A stretch of DNA of 64,000 nt from Ornithinibacillus salinisoli (GCF_042682545.1 NZ_JBHUHQ010000015.1), one strand, 5' to 3'; counted from the first letter of the stretch, positions 8,238 through 17,456 are shown. Translations and numbers: made by a program. The notes: generated by a model not told the origin, from the sequence alone.

Positions 8238-9185
8238 ATGCACCCTTTAGTTGAACGGATTAAAGCAAAGGAAATTAGAGCTTTGGCAAAGGCGATCACA
8301 TTAGTAGAGAATGACCATGAGGATAAGTTGCAAGTAATGAGTGATATTTTTTCTATGAAAAAAAATGCAATATATGTTGGTTTGACGGGCTCACCAGGAG
8401 CTGGAAAAAGTTCACTTGTCAACCGGCTAATTTCTCATGTCCGTGCAGAAGGCAAAACTGTAGCAGTGATTGCTGTCGATCCGACAAGTCCGTTCAGTGG
8501 TGGTGCATTATTAGGAGATCGAGTTCGGATGAATGAACATTTCACTGATGATGGTGTGTATATCCGTAGTATGGCAACTCGTGGCAGTCTTGGGGGCTTA
8601 GCTCGTGCAACGAAGGATGCTGTAAGAATTTGTGATGCATATGGGTTTGACGTCATTATTGTAGAAACCGTTGGAGTGGGACAATCGGAACTCGATATTA
8701 TGAAAATCGTGGATACAACTGCTGTTGTCTTAACACCGAACAGTGGGGATGTACTACAAATATTTAAAGCAGGTATTATGGAAATTGCCGATTTATTCGT
8801 TATAAACAAAGCAGATTTACCTGGAGTTGGAAAACTAAAAGCGCTTTTGAGGGAACTCGTTATGATGACAATGACGGAGCAGCATGAGACTGCAATCGTC
8901 AAAACGGTTTCCACAGAAAACAAGGGCATAGAAGAACTTTGGGAAAAGATGAAGAAGCATCGAGAATTTTTATATCGAACACCCGAAGGACATAAACGAC
9001 GTGTCCAACAGCAGCAACTCGAGGTCTATGAGTTAATTCGAGAAGAGATCTGGCGTGATATGAAAATTTTTATCGAAAGCCGTGATGATCTTTCAGCAAT
9101 GGATCCAAATGAAGATCCCTATATGCTAGCGAAAACATACTTCGAAAAATGGAAAAAGGAAGGCGGGACCAATGATGGCGGATAA
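8238..9185 (+). CDS. meaB: MeaB/ArgK-family GTPase, B12-mutase chaperone
   Basis: 315 residues with Walker A GSPGAGKSS (residues 51-59), the FSGGALLGDRVRM switch region, ETVGVGQSE and the NKAD specificity motif. MeaB proteins gate adenosylcobalamin loading and repair of acyl-CoA mutases. It overlaps the next gene by 14 nt. The downstream IcmF already contains its own MeaB-like domain, so this stand-alone copy either serves a second mutase encoded elsewhere or adds to IcmF maintenance. AAAGGAAG precedes the start. Confidence 0.9.
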   Translation: MHPLVERIKAKEIRALAKAITLVENDHEDKLQVMSDIFSMKKNAIYVGLTGSPGAGKSSLVNRLISHVRAEGKTVAVIAVDPTSPFSGGALLGDRVRMNEHFTDDGVYIRSMATRGSLGGLARATKDAVRICDAYGFDVIIVETVGVGQSELDIMKIVDTTAVVLTPNSGDVLQIFKAGIMEIADLFVINKADLPGVGKLKALLRELVMMTMTEQHETAIVKTVSTENKGIEELWEKMKKHREFLYRTPEGHKRRVQQQQLEVYELIREEIWRDMKIFIESRDDLSAMDPNEDPYMLAKTYFEKWKKEGGTNDGG

Positions 9186-9792
9186 CGAAGTCCTTTCTTC
9201 CGTAAAAAATCGGGAGTTAGTAGAAAAAAGACGAAACCAAATGATTAAAGGAGCCATAACGCTTTTTAAAGAAAAAGGATTTCATCGTACAACAACACGA
9301 GAAATTGCTAAAGAGTCTGGGTTCAGTATTGGTACCCTTTATGAATATATTCGTAAAAAGGAAGATGTATTATTTCTCGTATGTGATTCGATTTATGAGC
9401 AAGTTCATGAGCGTTTGGAGGCAAAAATTGATTTGCAACAGCCTTCCATTGAAAACTTGACCAATGTCATTCGATCCTATTTTGAATTAATGGATGAGAT
9501 GCAGGAAGAAGTAGTTATCATGTACCAGGAAGTAAAGTCCTTAAAGAAAGATACGAAGGAATATGTCTTGCAAAAGGAACGGGACATGGTAGGCATGTTA
9601 GAGCGTGTCATTGTTACGTGCATACCGACAGAAATATCCAAAAAAGATGCTGAATTAATTGCCAATAACGTGTTTATTCAAGGTCAAATGTGGGGATTTA
9701 GACGATGGATGCTACAAAAGCAATTCACTCTGGAAGAATATATTGATCGCCAAATACATTACGTCATGCAGTCGTTATCCATCGAAAAATAA
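9172..9792 (+). CDS. TetR/AcrR-family transcriptional regulator
   Basis: 206 residues. The N-terminal HTH comprises TTTREIAKESGFSIGTLYEYI (about residues 40-60), followed by an all-helical C-terminal effector domain with no obvious DNA-binding function. The start overlaps the end of meaB; ATG 9172 and ATG 9175 are both possible. It lies inside the acyl-CoA/mutase operon, so it most likely senses an acyl-CoA and represses these genes. The palindromes at 1147-1160 and 3440-3457 are its candidate operators. It does not resemble B. subtilis FadR closely outside the HTH. Confidence 0.9.
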   Translation: MMADNEVLSSVKNRELVEKRRNQMIKGAITLFKEKGFHRTTTREIAKESGFSIGTLYEYIRKKEDVLFLVCDSIYEQVHERLEAKIDLQQPSIENLTNVIRSYFELMDEMQEEVVIMYQEVKSLKKDTKEYVLQKERDMVGMLERVIVTCIPTEISKKDAELIANNVFIQGQMWGFRRWMLQKQFTLEEYIDRQIHYVMQSLSIEK

Positions 9793-9822
9793 ATTGCTTA
9801 ATTTAGAAGGAGGGTGCTTAGT

Positions 9823-12800
9823 ATGCAACAGGTAGAAACTTATACACCGAAGCATCATGTTCGGTTTGTTACCGCATCAAGCTTATTTGATGGGCATGAT
9901 GCTTCCATTAACATCATGCGAAGAATACTTCAAGCAAGTGGAGCGGAAGTGATCCATTTAGGACATAATCGTTCGGTTGAGGAAGTTGTTCATGCTGCGA
10001 TCCAGGAAGATGTTCAAGGGATTGCCATTTCATCTTATCAAGGTGGTCATGTTGAATATTTTAAATATATGATTGATCTCTTGAAAGAACTGGGTGCAGA
10101 TCATATTAAAGTTTATGGTGGCGGTGGTGGAGTTATCATCCCACGTGAAATTAAAGAATTACATGCTTACGGAGTGGCAAGAATATTTTCACCAGATGAC
10201 GGTAGGGAATTTGGATTACAAGGCATGATTAACCAGATGCTGGAGGAATGTGATTTCATTCCACCGTTAGATGTGACACACGATATAGAGAAGCTAACAC
10301 AAGGGGACCGCCAAACGATTGGACGCTACATCACGTATATGGAAAATGAAACAGTTGATGAACTGGAAAAAGAATCCGTATTACAGTCACTCAAGGAAAA
10401 AGGAAACACCAATACGCCAGTTTTAGGGATTACTGGAACAGGTGGCGCCGGGAAAAGCTCATTAACCGATGAGTTAATTCGTCGTTTTATTAATGAAATT
10501 CCAAACAAAAAAATTGCTATTATTTCCATTGATCCTACAAAACGAAAAACGGGTGGAGCCTTACTAGGTGACAGAATTCGCATGAATGCAATTTTTACCG
10601 ATCGAGTTTACATGCGTTCTTTAGCAACGAGAGATTCGCGAAGTGAATTGTCGAAAGCAATTCAGGATGTCATCGACGTTGTTCGCGCATCTGGTTTTGA
10701 CTTTATCATTATTGAAACTAGTGGTATCGGCCAAGGTGATGCAGCAATCACGGATGTTACCGATTTATCGATGTATGTGATGACAGCAGAATTTGGTGCA
10801 CCGACACAGCTAGAAAAAATTGATATGATTGATTTCGCAGATTTTATTGTCATTAACAAATTTGAACAAAAGGGTTCAGAGGATGCTCTCAATCAAGTGC
10901 GGAAGCAATATGAACGCAGTCATATGTTATTCCACCAGGATAAAGAACAATTTCCTGTTTTTGGTACGATTGCAAGTCAGTTTAATGATGCAGGTACCAA
11001 TGCATTATTTGCGTCAATTATTGATACATTGAATGAAAAGTATAATTGGGGCAATGACGTTAACTTTGATCGTAATATAATTTCTGAAAAGCAAAACTTA
11101 ATTATTACAAATGAACGTCGTCACTATTTACGAGAAATTTCAACACATGTCCGTAATTATCACAAACACTCCGTGCAACAGAGTGATATAGCTAGAAAAC
11201 TGTATCAGCTTCATGGCGCGAAAGAAGTGCTAGCTGATGACCCGACAGTTACAACCATAGAAGAAAAAATCCAGACCTATGAAGAAGAACTAGATCCGAA
11301 ATCGAAAAAACTGTTAGATTCATGGGAAAATACAAAGGATGCCTATGGACAGGAAACAATGACATTCTCAGTTCGAGATAAAGCTATCGAAATGGACATT
11401 GTGACAGAATCATTATCCGGTCTAAAAATACCAAAAGTTGCCTTTCCAAAATATACGGATTGGGGCGAACGTCTACAATGGTTATTAAAAGAAAATGTAC
11501 CAGGAGCATTTCCGTTTACAGCAGGAGTTTTCCCGTTTAAACGAAAAGGGGAAGACCCGACACGACAATTTGCGGGAGAAGGTACACCAGAACGCACAAA
11601 TCGTCGATTCCACTACCTATCGAAAAATGAAGATGCAAAACGGTTATCGACAGCATTTGACTCGGTGACACTTTATGGGGAAGACCCAGCTTATCGCCCA
11701 GATATTTATGGGAAAGTTGGCGAAAGTGGTGTCAACATTTGTACCCTTGAAGATATGAAAAAATTATATGATGGCTTTGATTTAACGGATCCAAAAACAT
11801 CGGTATCGATGACAATCAATGGTCCAGCGCCAATCATATTAGCGATGTTTTTCAATACAGCGATTGATCAGCAACTAATGAAGTTTAAAGAAGAAAATGG
11901 TCGTGAACCAAATACCGGTGAGTATGAAAAGCTAAAAGCAGAAACGTTAGCGGTTGTTCGTGGTACGGTACAGGCAGATATTTTAAAAGAAGACCAAGGG
12001 CAAAATACATGTATCTTCTCTACAGAGTTCGCACTTCGTATGATGGGAGATATTCAACAGTACTTTATTGATCGAGATGTACGAAATTACTATTCGGTTT
12101 CCATTTCTGGCTATCATATAGCTGAAGCGGGAGCAAATCCAATTACACAGCTGGCATTCACATTAGCTAATGGATTTACGTATGTGGAATACTATTTGAG
12201 TCGAGGAATGGACATAAATAAATTCGCACCAAACTTGTCCTTCTTCTTCTCAAACGGTCTCGACCCAGAGTATACTGTAATCGGGCGTGTAGCACGACGA
12301 ATATGGGCAGTTACAATGCGTGATAAGTATGGGGCAAATGAACGTAGCCAAAAACTAAAATATCATATTCAAACATCTGGGCGTTCACTGCATGCACAAG
12401 AAATTGATTTTAATGATATTCGAACAACATTACAAGCACTTCTTGCCATTCAGGATAATACAAACTCATTGCATACGAATGCTTATGATGAAGCAATAAC
12501 AACTCCGACAGAAGAATCTGTGCGAAGAGCAATGGCAATTCAAATGATAATTAATCGCGAGTTTGGGTTAACCAAAAATGAAAACTCATTACAAGGCTCC
12601 TTTATTGTCGATGAACTGACTGACTTAGTTGAAGAGGCGGTACTACAAGAATTTGAACGAATTAATGATCGTGGCGGAGTCCTCGGAGCAATGGAGCGAC
12701 AATACCAACGTGGCAAAATTCAAGAGGAATCCTTATACTACGAGAGCAAAAAACATTCTGGAGAATTGCCGATTATCGGTGTAAATACGTACTTGAACCC

Positions 12801-13065
12801 AAATCCACCATCAGAAGAAGACATCGATTCCATGGAGCTTGCTCGTGCAACAAAAGAAGAAAAAGAACATCAAATTCGTGAACTTCAAAAGTTCCAGCAG
12901 AGAAATGAAGCCCAAATTGATGATGCGCTAAATCGTTTAAAAGCAGTTGCAGCATCAGGTGGAAATATCTTTGAAGAGCTAATGGAAACGGTAAAAGTTG
13001 CCAGCCTTGGACAAATTACCAACGCTCTTTATGAAGTTGGCGGACAGTATCGTAGAAATATGTAA
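9823..13065 (+). CDS. icmF: fused isobutyryl-CoA mutase IcmF (B12 domain, G-protein domain and mutase domain)
   Basis: 1080 residues from ATG 9823, which lies 9 nt behind GGAGG; an in-frame GTG at 9814 is too close to it. Domains in order: cobalamin-binding fold with DGHDAS (residues 23-28; usual pattern DxHxxG, here Ser at the last position), a MeaB-like GTPase with GTGGAGKSS (about residue 207) and VINKFEQ, then the large TIM-barrel acyl-CoA mutase domain (about 530 onward, FAGEGTPERTN, QTSGRSLHAQEIDF). IcmF interconverts isobutyryl-CoA and n-butyryl-CoA, linking valine catabolism to the dehydrogenase and thiolase genes of this cluster. A strong terminator follows. Confidence 0.93.
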   Translation: MQQVETYTPKHHVRFVTASSLFDGHDASINIMRRILQASGAEVIHLGHNRSVEEVVHAAIQEDVQGIAISSYQGGHVEYFKYMIDLLKELGADHIKVYGGGGGVIIPREIKELHAYGVARIFSPDDGREFGLQGMINQMLEECDFIPPLDVTHDIEKLTQGDRQTIGRYITYMENETVDELEKESVLQSLKEKGNTNTPVLGITGTGGAGKSSLTDELIRRFINEIPNKKIAIISIDPTKRKTGGALLGDRIRMNAIFTDRVYMRSLATRDSRSELSKAIQDVIDVVRASGFDFIIIETSGIGQGDAAITDVTDLSMYVMTAEFGAPTQLEKIDMIDFADFIVINKFEQKGSEDALNQVRKQYERSHMLFHQDKEQFPVFGTIASQFNDAGTNALFASIIDTLNEKYNWGNDVNFDRNIISEKQNLIITNERRHYLREISTHVRNYHKHSVQQSDIARKLYQLHGAKEVLADDPTVTTIEEKIQTYEEELDPKSKKLLDSWENTKDAYGQETMTFSVRDKAIEMDIVTESLSGLKIPKVAFPKYTDWGERLQWLLKENVPGAFPFTAGVFPFKRKGEDPTRQFAGEGTPERTNRRFHYLSKNEDAKRLSTAFDSVTLYGEDPAYRPDIYGKVGESGVNICTLEDMKKLYDGFDLTDPKTSVSMTINGPAPIILAMFFNTAIDQQLMKFKEENGREPNTGEYEKLKAETLAVVRGTVQADILKEDQGQNTCIFSTEFALRMMGDIQQYFIDRDVRNYYSVSISGYHIAEAGANPITQLAFTLANGFTYVEYYLSRGMDINKFAPNLSFFFSNGLDPEYTVIGRVARRIWAVTMRDKYGANERSQKLKYHIQTSGRSLHAQEIDFNDIRTTLQALLAIQDNTNSLHTNAYDEAITTPTEESVRRAMAIQMIINREFGLTKNENSLQGSFIVDELTDLVEEAVLQEFERINDRGGVLGAMERQYQRGKIQEESLYYESKKHSGELPIIGVNTYLNPNPPSEEDIDSMELARATKEEKEHQIRELQKFQQRNEAQIDDALNRLKAVAASGGNIFEELMETVKVASLGQITNALYEVGGQYRRNM

Positions 13066-13086
13066 GCTCGGAAATAGATTGATTAC

Positions 13087-13121
13087 GTTGAGAAGGCTTT
13101 GCTGTCTTCTCAACTTTTGTT
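13087..13121 (+). terminator. Rho-independent terminator of the acyl-CoA/icmF operon
   Basis: Perfect 9-bp stem GTTGAGAAG (13087-13095) / CTTCTCAAC (13106-13114) followed by TTTTGTT. The AT-rich stretch 13122-13315 then leads to rpoE; TATAAT at 13188-13193 is a possible -10 without a convincing -35. Confidence 0.85.
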
Positions 13122-13315
13122 CTTAGAAGATTAATAAATTCGTAATAAAATTGATATTTTTAGTAGCATAATCCGTTATGATTTGTTTATAATGTATGAT
13201 ATGGTTTATACTGCGTTTTATAAAGGATTATTTGTTTATCCTAAATATACATATGAAATAAAAATGATTAACAAGGCGATAGCCATAAAAACATTAGAAA
13301 AGGGAGTGCGGTCAC

Positions 13316-13849
13316 GTGAGCATAAAGAACTTTAGCCGCGAGGAATTAAAAAGCATGTCAATGATTGAATTGGCACAACTAATTTTATTAGAAGAAAAAA
13401 AAGCTATAAACTTCAGAGATATTTTTAAAAAGATTGCAGACTTAAAAGAATTTAAGGAAGAGCAAAAGGAAAACTTTATTTCTCAATTTTATACAGATCT
13501 AAATATTGATGGGCGTTTCATGACCCCTGGATCAAATATGTGGGGGCTCAAGCGTTGGTACCCTGTTGAGCAAATTGATGAGGAAATTAACTTGTCTCCG
13601 AAAAAGAAAAAGAAAAAGCCGAAAAAGAAAAAGAAAGAAGTACTTGAAGAAGAAAATCTGGCTATTGAAGAGGATCTTGATATCGTTGATGGTGATGTTG
13701 AGGAACTAGTTGACGGTTTCACGGATGATGATGATGAAGAGGACTTTGATGATTTAGAAGATGATTTCGATGATTTTGATGAAGATGAAGAAGATGATGA
13801 TCTCGACGAAACCGAAGAGGAAGAAAAAGAAACAGATTCTGATAAATAA
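13316..13849 (+). CDS. rpoE: DNA-directed RNA polymerase delta subunit
   Basis: 177 residues from GTG behind GGGAGTG. The N-terminal HARE-HTH fold (about residues 1-90) is recognised by ISQFYTDLNIDGRF and WGLKRWYP. A Lys-rich strip (KKKKKKPKKKKKE) follows, then a long Asp/Glu-rich disordered tail. This is the hallmark of RpoE/delta, which speeds RNA polymerase recycling and tunes promoter selectivity. Position between the acyl-CoA genes and pyrG is the conserved Bacillus order. Confidence 0.95.
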   Translation: MSIKNFSREELKSMSMIELAQLILLEEKKAINFRDIFKKIADLKEFKEEQKENFISQFYTDLNIDGRFMTPGSNMWGLKRWYPVEQIDEEINLSPKKKKKKPKKKKKEVLEEENLAIEEDLDIVDGDVEELVDGFTDDDDEEDFDDLEDDFDDFDEDEEDDDLDETEEEEKETDSDK

Positions 13850-13873
13850 ATAATAAAGGTAGAAAAAGCTTGC

Positions 13874-13915
13874 TTGACTTTTTCATGCCATATAAGTACA
13901 ATTCTTATTGGGCTC
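13874..13915 (+). promoter_or_regulatory. pyrG promoter with GGGCTC transcription start
   Basis: TTGACT (13874-13879), 17 bp, TACAAT (13897-13902), then after 7 nt the sequence GGGCTC (13910-13915). In B. subtilis the pyrG transcript begins with GGGCUC, and low CTP causes reiterative G addition at this start. The match of start sequence, spacing and the downstream attenuator is exact in layout. Confidence 0.85.
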
Positions 13916-13930
13916 TTTAAATTTATTACC

Positions 13931-13967
13931 AAAGCGTTTCCCTAACCAGGGAGGCGCTTTTCTTATT
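13931..13967 (+). promoter_or_regulatory. pyrG CTP-responsive attenuator (leader terminator)
   Basis: AAAGCGTTTCCCT (13931-13943) pairs with AGGGAGGCGCTTT (13948-13960), followed by TTTTCTTATTTT. The 5' arm carries the pyrimidine run UUUCCCU that a 5' poly-G tail could pair with, preventing terminator formation when CTP is low (established B. subtilis mechanism). The remaining leader to 14215 holds small hairpins (GGGGgagagaatCCCC near 14025) but no gene. Confidence 0.82.
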
Positions 13968-14215
13968 TTATCCCACTTGTAACTCGCAGTAAGACCCACA
14001 CTTCAAGACTTAGAGAGATAAGTAGGGGGAGAGAATCCCCACACGGAAAGAAGTTTTACTTAATCCCAAAAGCTGAAAGTGACCCGAGACATTGGGAACA
14101 AAGAAACACGATTCTTGTAGCGTTTATTGTACACAATAAGGGATATAAAAGAGCAGAATGAAATCAATTTTACTTATAACAATTAATTAACTATATAACA
14201 GAAAGAGGGATGAAG

Positions 14216-15820
14216 GTGACTAAGTATATTTTTGTCACAGGTGGTGTTGTATCATCACTAGGAAAAGGAATCACAGCTGCTTCATTAGGCCGCCTATTAA
14301 AAAACCGAGGGTTAAAAGTTACAATTCAAAAATTTGATCCGTATATCAATGTTGATCCAGGTACAATGAGTCCCTATCAGCATGGAGAAGTTTTTGTAAC
14401 AGATGATGGAGCAGAAACAGACTTAGATTTAGGACATTATGAACGTTTTATTGATATCAATTTAAACAAGTACAGTAACATTACGACAGGTAAAGTATAC
14501 TCTAGTGTCATTAAAAAAGAACGTCGTGGTGATTATTTAGGTGGAACCGTTCAGGTTATCCCACATATAACGAATGAAATTAAAGAACAAGTTTTCCGTG
14601 CAGGTGAAGCAACAGGAGCAGATGTTGTTATTACGGAAATCGGAGGAACGGTAGGGGATATTGAGTCTTTACCATTCCTAGAGGCAATTCGCCAAATCAA
14701 AAGTGATATCGGCAAAGAGCATGTCATGTACATTCACTGTACACTTGTTCCATATATTAGAGCTGCTGGTGAAATGAAAACAAAGCCTACACAGCATAGT
14801 GTGAAGGAACTACGCTCACTTGGAATCCAACCAGATACGATCGTGCTTCGTACAGAACATGCGATAAGTAAAGATATGAAAGAAAAAATTGCCCTTTTCT
14901 GTGATATAAATGAAAGAGCAGTAATAGAAATGCGCGATGCTGAAATTCTTTATGAAGTACCAATTGCATTGCAAGAGCAGCAGCTAGATCAGATAACCTG
15001 TGATCATTTTGGGCTTGATTGTCAAAAAGCTGATATGAATGAGTGGAAAGAACTTGTGGAAAAAGTACGTGGTCTTTCCAAAACAGTTGATATTGGCTTA
15101 GTTGGAAAATATGTTGAGCTTCCAGACGCCTATATTTCCGTTGTAGAATCGTTAAAGCATGCAGGATATGCGTATGATTCTGATATCCGTGTACATTGGA
15201 TTAACTCGGAAAAATTGGATGAAAAATCGATTCAAGAAGAGCTTTCTCATGTTGATGGAATTCTTGTACCAGGTGGATTTGGTGATCGTGGAATTGATGG
15301 TAAAATAGCTGCAATTCGCTATGCACGTGAAAATAAAATTCCGTTCTTAGGTATTTGTTTAGGAATGCAACTTGCAACTGTAGAGTATGCTCGTAATGTG
15401 TTAGGTTTAGAAGGTGCGCATTCAGCAGAAATCGATCCGAACACACCTTATCCGATTATTGATTTATTACCGGAACAAAAAGATATTGAGGATTTAGGTG
15501 GTACATTACGTCTCGGCATTTACCCTTGTGCTTTAAAAGAAGGCACAAAGACGAAGGAAGCGTATAATGGGGCAGACGTTGTAGAAGAACGTCATCGTCA
15601 TCGTTATGAGTTTAACAATGAGTATCGAGAGCAAATGGAAGCAAATGGATTTATCTTCTCTGGTACAAGTCCAGACGGTAGATTGGTGGAAACTATTGAA
15701 ATTGAAGATCATCCATGGTTTGTAGCGAGTCAATTCCATCCAGAATTTAAATCTCGTCCTACAAGAGCACAAAATTTATTTTTAGGATTTGTAGGTGCAT
15801 CTGTAAAACTAAATAAATAA
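14216..15820 (+). CDS. pyrG: CTP synthase
   Basis: About 534 residues from GTG 14216. The ATG six bases upstream lies directly against the AGAGGG ribosome binding site, whereas the GTG has normal spacing and yields the conserved start TKYIFVTGGVVSSLGKG. An N-terminal synthetase domain with the SSLGKG P-loop is followed by a class I glutamine amidotransferase domain with the nucleophile Cys in FLGICLGMQ and the His/Glu pair in FHPEF. It converts UTP, ATP and glutamine to CTP. Expression is controlled by the GGGC/attenuator leader. Confidence 0.96.
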   Translation: MTKYIFVTGGVVSSLGKGITAASLGRLLKNRGLKVTIQKFDPYINVDPGTMSPYQHGEVFVTDDGAETDLDLGHYERFIDINLNKYSNITTGKVYSSVIKKERRGDYLGGTVQVIPHITNEIKEQVFRAGEATGADVVITEIGGTVGDIESLPFLEAIRQIKSDIGKEHVMYIHCTLVPYIRAAGEMKTKPTQHSVKELRSLGIQPDTIVLRTEHAISKDMKEKIALFCDINERAVIEMRDAEILYEVPIALQEQQLDQITCDHFGLDCQKADMNEWKELVEKVRGLSKTVDIGLVGKYVELPDAYISVVESLKHAGYAYDSDIRVHWINSEKLDEKSIQEELSHVDGILVPGGFGDRGIDGKIAAIRYARENKIPFLGICLGMQLATVEYARNVLGLEGAHSAEIDPNTPYPIIDLLPEQKDIEDLGGTLRLGIYPCALKEGTKTKEAYNGADVVEERHRHRYEFNNEYREQMEANGFIFSGTSPDGRLVETIEIEDHPWFVASQFHPEFKSRPTRAQNLFLGFVGASVKLNK

Positions 15821-15840
15821 AACTTTCCCAAATAGTAACA

Positions 15841-15885
15841 AAGTCACGATTAGTCCATAAATGGTACTTATCGTGACTTTTTTTG
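15841..15885 (+). terminator. Rho-independent terminator of pyrG
   Basis: AAGTCACGAT (15841-15850) pairs with ATCGTGACTT (15870-15879), followed by an unbroken T run. Confidence 0.9.
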
Positions 15886-15988
15886 CTATATTTAAACATA
15901 TAGGGTTTAAATATGCCAAAAAAAGGGAAAAAACTTTCGGTAAGATGAAAAGATAATTCTAGTGCAAAATATCAAACGACAACAAATG

Positions 15989-16030
15989 ACATTTTTATGG
16001 TAATTACGCCATTAATTACCATAAAAATGT
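15989..16030. repeat. perfect 18-bp inverted repeat between pyrG and spo0F
   Basis: ACATTTTTATGGTAATTA (15989-16006) and its exact reverse complement (16013-16030) flank the loop CGCCAT. No T-tract follows, so it is not a normal terminator. It lies 74 nt before the spo0F start and could be a regulator site, a cruciform or an RNA stability hairpin in the spo0F leader. Confidence 0.85.
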
Positions 16031-16103
16031 TCGTTAAAAAGAAGGTATTTTGTACTATTTGGTCGAACTAAATTATTATAGTAAAAGGGGGATGGAGTTT
16101 AAG

Positions 16104-16463
16104 ATGAAGAAAAAGGTACTAGTTGTTGATGATGAACATGGAATCCGATTATTACTTGAAGATGTTTTAACGAACGAAGGATATCACATTATTACTGCAA
16201 AAACTGGTAAAGAAGCGTTGGATGAACTGCAAAAACACTCCATTAGTTTAATGATAATCGACTATAAATTACCGATAGTAGATGGGATGGAAGTTCTAAA
16301 AAAATTACAAACGGACAAAATGGAAATTCCTACAATCGTAATGAGTGGACTGGTCGAAAAAATAGCAGATGAAACGAAAGATATATCAAATGTAAAAGCA
16401 ATTTTGTCAAAACCATTTAACATAGCTGATGTTATTATTAAAGTGGAATCAATATTGGCATAA
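16104..16463 (+). CDS. spo0F: Spo0F-position response regulator (sporulation phosphorelay), divergent
   Basis: 119 residues from ATG 16104 behind AGGGGG; a stand-alone receiver domain. The acidic pair is DD at 9-10, the phospho-acceptor Asp53 lies in IIDYKLP, and the conserved Lys is in SKPFN. Location between pyrG and fbaA is the conserved spo0F locus, so it should relay phosphate from sporulation kinases to Spo0B. Oddity: the beta4-alpha4 loop, normally MTAYGEL in Spo0F proteins, reads VMSGLVEK, replacing the conserved Thr-Ala-Tyr-Gly. A weak sigma-H-like pair (AGGGAAAAA 15924, GATGAAAAG 15944) is present. It could instead be a diverged receiver with another partner. Confidence 0.8.
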   Translation: MKKKVLVVDDEHGIRLLLEDVLTNEGYHIITAKTGKEALDELQKHSISLMIIDYKLPIVDGMEVLKKLQTDKMEIPTIVMSGLVEKIADETKDISNVKAILSKPFNIADVIIKVESILA

Positions 16464-16601
16464 TCAAACAAATTTTTAAAAAAGTTTGCCTGTATCGATA
16501 AACGCCCTCATTTCTTGCTAGTTGAGTCTGGACTTGGTATTCTTAAGAGGAAATAAATTTTGCAAAAGATGAATCATTCATCAATGAAGGAGGATACCAT
16601 T

Positions 16602-17456
16602 ATGCCATTAGTTTCAATGAAAGAAATGATGGAAAAAGGGAAAGAGAATGGGTATGCAATTGGACAGTTTAATTTAAACAATTTAGAATATGCGCAAGCC
16701 ATTCTACAAGCAGCTGAAGAAGAAAAATCACCAGTGATTTTAGGGGTTTCTGAAGGTGCTGGTAGATATATGGGTGGATTTAAAGTAGTAGTAGCAATGG
16801 TCAAGTCATTAATGGAAGAATATGGTACCACTGTACCTGTTGCGATCCATCTAGATCATGGATCAAGCTTTGAAAAGTGTGCTCAGGCAATTCACGCTGG
16901 ATTTACTTCTGTAATGATTGACGGTTCTCATCATCCAATTGAAGAAAATGTTGCGATGACAAGAAAAGTAGTGGAATTAGCTCACATTCATGGTGTGTCA
17001 GTTGAGGCAGAAGTGGGAACAGTTGGTGGCGAAGAAGATGGTGTCATTGGCGGAATTAATTATGCAGATCTAGATGAATGTAAACAGCTTGTTCAAGAAA
17101 CTGGGGTTGATTGTTTAGCGCCAGCATTAGGTTCTGTTCACGGTCCATACCAAGGAGAGCCAAACTTAGGATTTAAAGAAATGGAAGAAATTCTAAACGC
17201 TGTGAACGTACCGTTAGTATTACATGGTGGAACAGGTATTCCAACTAAAGATATTCAAAAAGCAGTTTCTTTAGGAACAGCGAAAATTAATGTAAATACA
17301 GAAAACCAAATTGCACAAGCGAAAATCGTTCGAGAAGTGTTAAATGAAAAACCAAACGAGTACGATCCACGTAAATACTTAGGACCTGGTCGCGACGCAA
17401 TTAAAGAAACTGTTGTTGGTAAAATGCGCGAATTTGGTTCATCAAATAAAGCATAA
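16602..17456 (+). CDS. fbaA: class II fructose-1,6-bisphosphate aldolase
   Basis: 284 residues from ATG 16602 behind GAAGGAGG; an upstream in-frame extension lacks a ribosome binding site. Begins MPLVSMKEM as in B. subtilis FbaA. Zn-binding His in HLDHGSS, LGSVHGPY and LVLHGGTGIP mark a class II aldolase. It splits fructose-1,6-bisphosphate in glycolysis and forms it in gluconeogenesis. It is followed after 28 nt by tal, an adjacency typical of Bacillus. Confidence 0.96.
   Translation: MPLVSMKEMMEKGKENGYAIGQFNLNNLEYAQAILQAAEEEKSPVILGVSEGAGRYMGGFKVVVAMVKSLMEEYGTTVPVAIHLDHGSSFEKCAQAIHAGFTSVMIDGSHHPIEENVAMTRKVVELAHIHGVSVEAEVGTVGGEEDGVIGGINYADLDECKQLVQETGVDCLAPALGSVHGPYQGEPNLGFKEMEEILNAVNVPLVLHGGTGIPTKDIQKAVSLGTAKINVNTENQIAQAKIVREVLNEKPNEYDPRKYLGPGRDAIKETVVGKMREFGSSNKA

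Noticed and set aside
13489..13932. Ser-rich antisense frame opposite rpoE
   Set aside because: It is the shadow of the Asp/Glu-rich codons of the delta subunit tail.
14210..14215. ATG start of pyrG at 14210
   Set aside because: It touches the Shine-Dalgarno; GTG 14216 has correct spacing and gives the conserved N-terminus.
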